64,000 nucleotides of DNA. Source: Bryobacteraceae bacterium (lineage in GTDB: Bacteria > Acidobacteriota > Terriglobia > Bryobacterales > Bryobacteraceae). A program made the position numbers and the translations under genes. Positions 8,759 through 14,841 of this stretch are shown here, piece after piece; positions within the stretch are counted from its first letter, which is position 1, and each line of letters starts with the position of its first letter. The stretch spans positions 310,001-374,000 of the forward strand of contig JAWKHH010000001.1 of NCBI GenBank assembly GCA_041394945.1. Direction: 5' to 3'. The notes under the pieces are model-generated. The model did not search any database, was not told where the DNA came from, and worked only from the letters and a program-made list of their open reading frames with translations.

Positions 8759-9084
8759 GAGTCGCGTTCCACTTTTTTGGGTCCAACCAAGCCGGATGGA
8801 ATTGCGACACATGCAGACGAAGCGGCTTGGAACGACGACGGAACTGTGGATGGCTCACGGACACGCAAGATAGAACGACCATCGTCTGGGCCCGTAACGG
8901 ACTCAGCATCTCAGAATGTCCGCAGTCCTACATTTCACCAGACAGCATCTCGTGGATCGAGAGCCATGTCGCGTGGAGGGCATCTGGCAGACCGCCTCTA
9001 CTTACGATGCCCGCGCGGGACGCGGATGCGCTAGTCGCGATCGAAACTGAATCGGAAAGGGTCATGCACAATGGAACTCGATAA
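8393..9084 (+). CDS. Tail assembly chaperone, -1 frameshift product (gpGT-like), join 8393..8755, 8755..9084
   Basis: Slipping back one base at 8755 fuses the 121 zero-frame residues to 109 residues of the -1 frame, giving 230 residues. The extension begins LRVAFHFFGSNQAGW and holds CDTC, a third Cys ten residues later (NCGW), and a fourth in SECPQ, so a zinc-binding knuckle is plausible. It continues SYISPDSISWIESHVAW and ends RVMHNGTR. The extension has no ribosome site of its own at a plausible ATG, but has protein-like composition to its end, which overlaps the tape-measure start by 14 bases. In lambda the T part binds tube protein, and the same role is inferred here. Confidence 0.75.
8749..8808 (+). 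promoter_or_regulatory. Programmed -1 ribosomal frameshift signal (slippery A AAA AAC plus stem-loop)
   Basis: The heptamer A AAA AAC occupies 8749-8755 exactly in the X XXY YYZ phasing relative to the zero frame, one codon before the stop at 8756-8758. Five bases later a stem-loop can form: GTCGC (8761-8765) with GCGAC (8804-8808), and TTCCA (8767-8771) with TGGAA (8797-8801), separated by a one-by-two internal loop; a further TTGG/CCAA pairing lies in the loop. Spacer length and heptamer agree with the best-known bacterial -1 frameshift sites. Confidence 0.8.
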
Positions 9085-9736
9085 CATTCAACAAGAGTTG
9101 ATTCGCGCCATCGCCGCGGCGCCGACAGGTGGCCGCCCGACTCTGCTGAGTAACCACTCCGCCGGCCCCGAGAAATCCAGCGACACTTCCCAGAGTGTTC
9201 GACCAGCGGCACCGGCATCCACGCCGATGCTATCGCCGCTGGCTGACGCTCTCGCAGATCTCCGGGCGGCGACGATTCAACAATCCATAGCCATTCAGCA
9301 GAGCACAGACGCAATCGCAGACTCACGCGGCCCGTCCTTGCTGTCGGCCGCGAGTACGGCCGGCGACGTGGCCGCCACGGCAGGCCAAGGTCTGGCCGGC
9401 ACGATCCCCCGGCTCATCGCAACCCTCCGACGCCTGTTCGGCGAGGACGAATCTCCAGCCACTCCCTCACTCTCCCCCTTCGCGCTTCCCCCGTCAATCA
9501 ATCTTGAAGCGGGACTTCCTAGCAGCGGTACGCCGGAACTCCTACCCGTAGCCGCCGACTACACCGGTCTACCGCGGCGGCTCCCGCAGGCCGGCCCAGC
9601 TTCGCCGGCCATCACGATCAACGTAAGCGCTATGGACAGCAGGTCCTTCGTTGACAGCAGCGAAGAAATCGCCCGGGCCGTCCGGCATGCTCTTCTCAAC
9701 AGCCATGCCCTTCGGACAGTGGTTGAGGATATCTAG
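9071..9736 (+). CDS. Very short tail tape-measure protein
   Basis: A 221-residue protein in the tape-measure slot. The N-terminal helix MELDNIQQELIRAIAAAP is followed by an Ala/Gly-rich hydrophobic region (LLSAASTAGDVAATAGQG, then IPRLIATLRRLF), a Pro/Ser-rich linker, and a C-terminal segment (NVSAMDSRSFVDSSEEIARA, then LRTVVEDI) of the type found at the end of tape-measure proteins in related acidobacterial and alphaproteobacterial clusters. Tape measures normally have 600-2000 residues; known tails grow about 0.15 nm per residue, so this one would set a tail of only some 30-35 nm. Its start overlaps the chaperone -1 frame. Another small tail component cannot be excluded. Confidence 0.6.
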   Translation: MELDNIQQELIRAIAAAPTGGRPTLLSNHSAGPEKSSDTSQSVRPAAPASTPMLSPLADALADLRAATIQQSIAIQQSTDAIADSRGPSLLSAASTAGDVAATAGQGLAGTIPRLIATLRRLFGEDESPATPSLSPFALPPSINLEAGLPSSGTPELLPVAADYTGLPRRLPQAGPASPAITINVSAMDSRSFVDSSEEIARAVRHALLNSHALRTVVEDI

Positions 9737-9739
9737 GCC

Positions 9740-10099
9740 ATGGCTACGTTTCCCAGCCTCAAGACCGGAGCGGTCGCTCAATACCCGCTGGGTCGCGCAA
9801 TCGAATTCAGTACCTCAATCGTGACGTTTCTCGACGGAACTGATCAGCGACATCCAGTTCAAGGGGCTGAAATATTGCGCTGGCAAGTGTCGCTCGACTT
9901 ATTGGGTGAGGACGAGCTCGATTCCATCGAGCAGTTCTTTCGAAACCACAACGGTCAACACGACGAGTTCACCTTCGTAGATCCGTTTGACGGACAAGTG
10001 CATGAGCACTGCAGATTCGACAACGAGCATCTCCAGAGCCAGCTTCAAGGAGAGTTTCGGGGCCGCACGAAGCTGCATATACGGAGCCATCGGAGTTAG
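9740..10099 (+). CDS. Distal tail protein, DUF2460 / minor tail M-like
   Basis: A 119-residue protein opening MATFPSLKTGAVAQYPLG, with LRWQVSLDLLGEDELDSIEQFF in the middle and a conserved-looking FTFVDPFDGQVHEHCRFDN segment near the end. The pattern of a WxxxL helix region plus F-x-DPFDG and CRFD matches DUF2460-like distal tail proteins, which form the ring joining the tube to the hub. It starts three bases after the tape-measure stop. The next gene begins with a related sequence, so the pair arose from duplication. Confidence 0.6.
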   Translation: MATFPSLKTGAVAQYPLGRAIEFSTSIVTFLDGTDQRHPVQGAEILRWQVSLDLLGEDELDSIEQFFRNHNGQHDEFTFVDPFDGQVHEHCRFDNEHLQSQLQGEFRGRTKLHIRSHRS

Positions 10100-10100
10100 T

Positions 10101-10898
10101 ATGCCCTACTTTCCTCAATTGCTTTCCGGATCGGTGGCACAGTTCCCGCTTGCGCGTTGGACCATGACACGAACCATCAATGGCGAGACGATTGCGAGGG
10201 AGCGAACAGCGACCGCCGATACGGCGGGGCGCAGAACCCGTTGGCAGCTTTTGCTGTCGGGCCTTACTGCCGAAGAGCGGAACGCGATAGAAACCCTGTT
10301 CAGGACTTGTGAAGGACGGCTCCGTCCTTTTGTGTTCGCCGATCCCTCAGGCAATCTGCTCGCAAATCATCTGGACCTGAGTTCATCCCCTTGGCAGTCT
10401 GATCCGCAGCTCCAGTGGGTCTCAGATCTGCCGGACGCAGCCGGGGGCACCTCCGCGCTTCAAGCGACAAATACAGGTTCAATTGCGGGCAGTTGCAGGC
10501 AAGCAATCGATGTTCCGGGCGAATATGTGTGCAGCTTCAGCGTGTACGCCCGCTCGACCGCGAGTTCCAGTTTGACACTGTCCAGGTCCGGAGGCACGAA
10601 CACCGACAGCCGTGTTTACCCGGTCGGGCAGGATTGGCGACGCCTCGCGTTCTCGAGCAAGCTTCCGGCATCGACCGGACCTTGCGCCTTCGCAATACAC
10701 GTTCCGGGCACCGCCACGGTTGAGCTTTTTGGCGCGCAGGTTGACGCCCAGCCCTTTCCGTCCATATATCGGCGGTCCGATGCCCATTCGCGACTGTACT
10801 CGCACGCGTACTTTGCGCAGGACTCACTCGACATTGTCGCGGACGGCGTCGATAGTTTTTCACTGCAGTTATTGATTGAATCCCGGGAGGAGTCATGA
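10101..10898 (+). CDS. Second distal tail protein with carbohydrate-binding-like beta domain
   Basis: 265 residues from an ATG one base after the previous stop. Residues 1-90 repeat the pattern of the preceding protein (FPQLLSGSVAQFPLARW, a RWQLLLSGLTAEERNAIETLF helix region, then FVFADPSGN). After it, residues about 95-240 form a jelly-roll-like beta domain (GSCRQAIDVPGEYVCSFSVY, RVYPVGQDWRRLAFSS, ATVELFGAQVDAQP) typical of carbohydrate-binding modules. This could serve adsorption to surface sugar. The stop overlaps the hub gene start. Domain calls are by pattern only. Confidence 0.55.
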   Translation: MPYFPQLLSGSVAQFPLARWTMTRTINGETIARERTATADTAGRRTRWQLLLSGLTAEERNAIETLFRTCEGRLRPFVFADPSGNLLANHLDLSSSPWQSDPQLQWVSDLPDAAGGTSALQATNTGSIAGSCRQAIDVPGEYVCSFSVYARSTASSSLTLSRSGGTNTDSRVYPVGQDWRRLAFSSKLPASTGPCAFAIHVPGTATVELFGAQVDAQPFPSIYRRSDAHSRLYSHAYFAQDSLDIVADGVDSFSLQLLIESREES

Positions 10899-13800
10899 TG
10901 CTGCCTACCATCCATGAACACAAAGAACAGGGGGTAACCGATACTCCCCTGTTTCTTTTCGAATGTCGATTGGCGGACGGCTCCGTAGAGGCCTTCAGCA
11001 CGGCGACGATTACCTATGAAGGAGTATCCTATTCAGCGAAACTCCTGGGACATTCCGCCTTCGACCTCCGTCACGGATCGACCCAGGGAACAGACGGCTC
11101 ATCTCGGATTTCCTTCTTTCTGGCGAATGCCGACTCTTACTATTCAGCAGTCGAGCGGCAGGCGGGCTGGAAGGGTGCTTCACTGACGGTTCGGTTCGTG
11201 TTCTTCAACCTTCGGACTTCGACGCCTTCGACATCGTCCATGGTCGTGTTTCGAGGCATCGTCAACGCGCCGGACGAAATCACAGAGTCCGTGATCCGTC
11301 TCAGCGCACAAAACCGGCTCAACCTGGCGCGATACTATCTTCCGGACACCAGAATCCAGCGGCGATGTCCCTGGTCCTTTCCCGCGACGCTGGCGCAGCG
11401 CGAAGAAGCCGCCGATGGAGCACAGCGCGGACGCTACTCGGGACTCTACCGATGCGGATACTCTCCGGATATCTCCGGAGGCGTGGGCAGCCTCAACGGA
11501 ACTGAACCATTCCAGTCTTGCGACTACACCCGAAACAGCTGCGAGCAGCGTGGGATGTTTGACCGCGATACCTCGGAGCGAGCTACTCGCCGCTTCGGCG
11601 GGATTGAGTTCGTTCCTCCCAGCATCCTCGTGCGAGGACACGGCGACAGAGCATTTCGCGAAACTGCACCAACCGAAAACCGGGCTCGCTACAACGACTA
11701 CGTACCGATTGTATACGGCACAGTTTGGATGGACCCGCCTGTGATCTTCGCACGGAACGACGGCAATCTCACTCACCTCGAGATCCTGCTGGGCCACGGA
11801 GAAGTCAACCGCATACTGAAGGTACTAGTGAACGACATCGACGTCGCCGAAGGCGTTGCCGGGCGGGACATGACGGCGAGCGGCTGGTACAATGTCATTA
11901 CGGCGGGAGGCCGCCAGGGCGGTTTCAACCTGCAGTTCACCGACGGATCGGGGCAACCGTTGGGCGATCCCTACGGCAGCATGGCGGTGTTGACCGCGGC
12001 AGTACCGAACAGGATCGCCGACGGACGGACCATACCGGATGTGCGTGTGCTGCTGGAAGGCCTGAAGCTCGACACGTTCGATCTGGGCGGAACGTTCGCC
12101 GGCCGCCAGTTCTCGTCGAACCCCGCGTGGGTGTTGATGGACCTTTTACTTCGGAGCGGGTGGACGCACGACGAACTTGACACAGCAAGCTTCGCCCGCA
12201 GCGCCGCGTACTGCGCCGAGGGAATCGCCGGTTTCGACGCGTTCGGCGCGCCGACACTGATTCCTCGTTTCCAGACAAACCTGTTCGTTCGCCGCCGTCG
12301 CAGCGTTTCTGATTGGGTGCGAGGCATCGGTGAAGCGGCTCGCTTGTTCCTTACCTACACCGACGAAGGGCTCTTGGAGTTGAGAACGGAAGGGACGTTT
12401 GCGACCCAGCATCCCAGCAAACCTCCGGGCTCAAATAGCTCGTCGCCACTATTCGGCGGATGGGCCGGGTACGAATTTGGGGATGGCACGGGCGGAATTT
12501 CCGGAATCGCCCGCCGGAGCAATGGAGCCTCTTCGTTCCGAGTATGGAGCCGCGAAACCGGCGACACGCCAAACCGAATCTCACTCGAGTTTCAGGACGA
12601 GTTCAACCAGTACCAACAAGATAGTTTGTCCCTTGTAGACGTCGAGGATGCGCAGGCTGTCAGACAGGAGATTACGGTGACTTCGCCCGCGCTAGGCATT
12701 CCGAACTTTCACCAGGCGGCGCGACAGTTGAAACTCTATTTGGATCGAGCAGTCCGCGGAAATACCTATGTTTCGTTCGACAGTAGCGTCCGTGCGGTCG
12801 GCCTAAGGCCCGGCGATCTCATCACAGTCACCCACTCGTCCCACGGCTTCGACCGAACGCCATTTCGGATTACCAGGCTCCTTCCAGGACTCAATCACTC
12901 GACGACCAGCATCGAAGCTCAGGTCCATGACGAGACATGGTACAGCGACGAGGCCGCGCCGGCAGGAGGAAACGCCATCTCCGGCGCTACTCTGAACTCC
13001 GGCGCCGGGTTACCCCGCCCGCTTATCGGAGCAGAGGTCTCCGGGACCGGGACCAGCCTGGGGATTACGGAGTTCGAAGAGATCACAGGCGACGGCGGTA
13101 CCGCTGTCTGGATTGAGGCGGCTTTCCACGCTCCGAAGAAGCCGACACTGTTCGGCCTCGAGGCTCCACGGCTATCGTCGAGCGCCTACGTCGCGGATAC
13201 CGGCGGATCGATTTCTGGAGGCCAAACGCTCTACTATGGCGTCACGGCACTTGATTCCGATCAGCGGGAGAGTTCCCTATCTTTCGTTGTGAAGGTGACA
13301 GTTCCGGCCACCGGCGATACCAACCGCGTCTCACTCCACAGCATTGCAGCAGCACCCACGGCCGTAGCCATGAATGTCTATCGCGGACCCACTCCAGCAA
13401 CACTGCTACGAATCGCTCATGACGCCCCCATGGCTGCAGTTTTCGAAGATTCCGGGCTCCAGGAAGAAGCGTATGGTCCACCGGACCCGAACTATGACCG
13501 TGCGCTAATTGAATGGCGTTTGGAGTTTCAGCCCGAAGCCGAGGCCGATATCGCTGGACTAAGTTCGATTGGAAGTTCGACTCTTCAGATGCTTCCGGAC
13601 GAGTACACCGGCATGAACGTCCGGATCATAGCGGGAACAGGAGCGGGACAGGAGCGGACCGTACTGGGCAATACGGCGGACACTGTTACCGTAGATGGCC
13701 CCTGGCGGGTCCAGCCCGACGCCACCAGCACGTTCGTGATTGCAGAAGCCAACTGGCGGGCTGGGGCAACCGCACTCACAAGCCCAGGGCGCTTCATCTG

Positions 13801-14830
13801 TCCAAACCGGCCAGGTGCGACTCTCCAGATCGCAGGTCTAGCCGCCAACGCCCAGGGGCGCCACAGCGGCTACGAGAGTGCTCCTGTTACGCGATGGCAG
13901 ATCGGCGGTGGCGAGGGTGGCACCGACTCCGATGTGCCTCCCGCGCCAATGTTCGGCCTAACGCGTACCGGCCGAGGTGGCGTAGAAGTGGGTGGGATCA
14001 GCTTCGCCACCTTTGAGAACACGGCCACCGTAACCTCCGCAACGCTCCGCCTCCACTTCTGGAGCGAGTTGAACGCATCGCCCAGCACGACGCTTTCGGC
14101 TGAGTTGGCTCCTCCGTCCGTGCAGTTGCAGTTATCAACTGATGCCGGACTGAGCACGGGAAGCCTACTCCGGCTGGGCGCGGAGATTGTAGAGATTGAG
14201 TCCGTCGACGGAACGGGCCTCGTCGCCAATGTGCTCCGGGGAGCATTCGACACGTCGGTACTGAACCACCCAGCGGGCACGTCCGTCTATCTGCTCGAGT
14301 CGAAGACCTTCGTGATTCCGTTTCTCAAGGGGTTCTTTGGAAGTCCAGCCAGCGGCTCGTTCAGCTTTCCGGTTTTGCTGCCGGACGTTAGGATCTCATG
14401 CGCGGAGATGGTGGCAGCGAACGCCCGAGGCAATAGTGAGACCAGGCGCCTAGCCTTCACAGCCCTCAGCGACAACGGTATTCGTACTCTGTCCGGGGGA
14501 GAAGCGACGCTTCAAGTCGATGGTCCACTGGCCATTCAAACGGGAGCGGCGCCTCCATTGGTGGTGGATCGCTCACGCGCCGTCGGGGACGTTTTCGCCG
14601 TGGTGGGTGAGGCTCCGAACGGGTCGCCTGTCATCCTCCAGCTACGGCAGAATTCGGAGGTGCTGTGCACGCTTACGATAGCCGCCGGATCGACGATATC
14701 TAATATTATGAACGGAGCAGATCTGCCGCCGTTGACAGAGCTGTCGCGTCTCCATCTCGATGTTACCTCTGTCAGCCCATCCGCGCTCGACAGTCCAGGA
14801 CGCGATCTCACCGTCGTTGTCCGCTTCTAG
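10895..14830 (+). CDS. Tail hub / tip protein, fusion of an Fe-S (gpL/DUF2163-like) and a gpJ-like region
   Basis: A 1311-residue protein. Residues 1-235 resemble the DUF2163/lambda gpL-type hub: a beta N-terminus (LFLFECRLADGSVEAFSTA) and four Cys at about 158, 187, 209 and 216. The last three spacings (C-x21-C-x6-C) are close to those of the [4Fe-4S]-binding cysteines of lambda gpL. Residues 240-720 resemble the gpJ/GTA hub core (RYNDYVPIVYGTVW, DLITVTHSSHGFDRTPFRIT). Residues about 760-1311 are beta modules, one fibronectin-like near 765-850. In lambda these functions are separate genes L and J; here they form one chain. The gene overlaps its predecessor by four bases and is followed after eleven bases by the TIM-barrel gene. 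Confidence 0.65.
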   Translation: MMLPTIHEHKEQGVTDTPLFLFECRLADGSVEAFSTATITYEGVSYSAKLLGHSAFDLRHGSTQGTDGSSRISFFLANADSYYSAVERQAGWKGASLTVRFVFFNLRTSTPSTSSMVVFRGIVNAPDEITESVIRLSAQNRLNLARYYLPDTRIQRRCPWSFPATLAQREEAADGAQRGRYSGLYRCGYSPDISGGVGSLNGTEPFQSCDYTRNSCEQRGMFDRDTSERATRRFGGIEFVPPSILVRGHGDRAFRETAPTENRARYNDYVPIVYGTVWMDPPVIFARNDGNLTHLEILLGHGEVNRILKVLVNDIDVAEGVAGRDMTASGWYNVITAGGRQGGFNLQFTDGSGQPLGDPYGSMAVLTAAVPNRIADGRTIPDVRVLLEGLKLDTFDLGGTFAGRQFSSNPAWVLMDLLLRSGWTHDELDTASFARSAAYCAEGIAGFDAFGAPTLIPRFQTNLFVRRRRSVSDWVRGIGEAARLFLTYTDEGLLELRTEGTFATQHPSKPPGSNSSSPLFGGWAGYEFGDGTGGISGIARRSNGASSFRVWSRETGDTPNRISLEFQDEFNQYQQDSLSLVDVEDAQAVRQEITVTSPALGIPNFHQAARQLKLYLDRAVRGNTYVSFDSSVRAVGLRPGDLITVTHSSHGFDRTPFRITRLLPGLNHSTTSIEAQVHDETWYSDEAAPAGGNAISGATLNSGAGLPRPLIGAEVSGTGTSLGITEFEEITGDGGTAVWIEAAFHAPKKPTLFGLEAPRLSSSAYVADTGGSISGGQTLYYGVTALDSDQRESSLSFVVKVTVPATGDTNRVSLHSIAAAPTAVAMNVYRGPTPATLLRIAHDAPMAAVFEDSGLQEEAYGPPDPNYDRALIEWRLEFQPEAEADIAGLSSIGSSTLQMLPDEYTGMNVRIIAGTGAGQERTVLGNTADTVTVDGPWRVQPDATSTFVIAEANWRAGATALTSPGRFICPNRPGATLQIAGLAANAQGRHSGYESAPVTRWQIGGGEGGTDSDVPPAPMFGLTRTGRGGVEVGGISFATFENTATVTSATLRLHFWSELNASPSTTLSAELAPPSVQLQLSTDAGLSTGSLLRLGAEIVEIESVDGTGLVANVLRGAFDTSVLNHPAGTSVYLLESKTFVIPFLKGFFGSPASGSFSFPVLLPDVRISCAEMVAANARGNSETRRLAFTALSDNGIRTLSGGEATLQVDGPLAIQTGAAPPLVVDRSRAVGDVFAVVGEAPNGSPVILQLRQNSEVLCTLTIAAGSTISNIMNGADLPPLTELSRLHLDVTSVSPSALDSPGRDLTVVVRF

Positions 14831-14841
14831 GAGGTCTTGGA

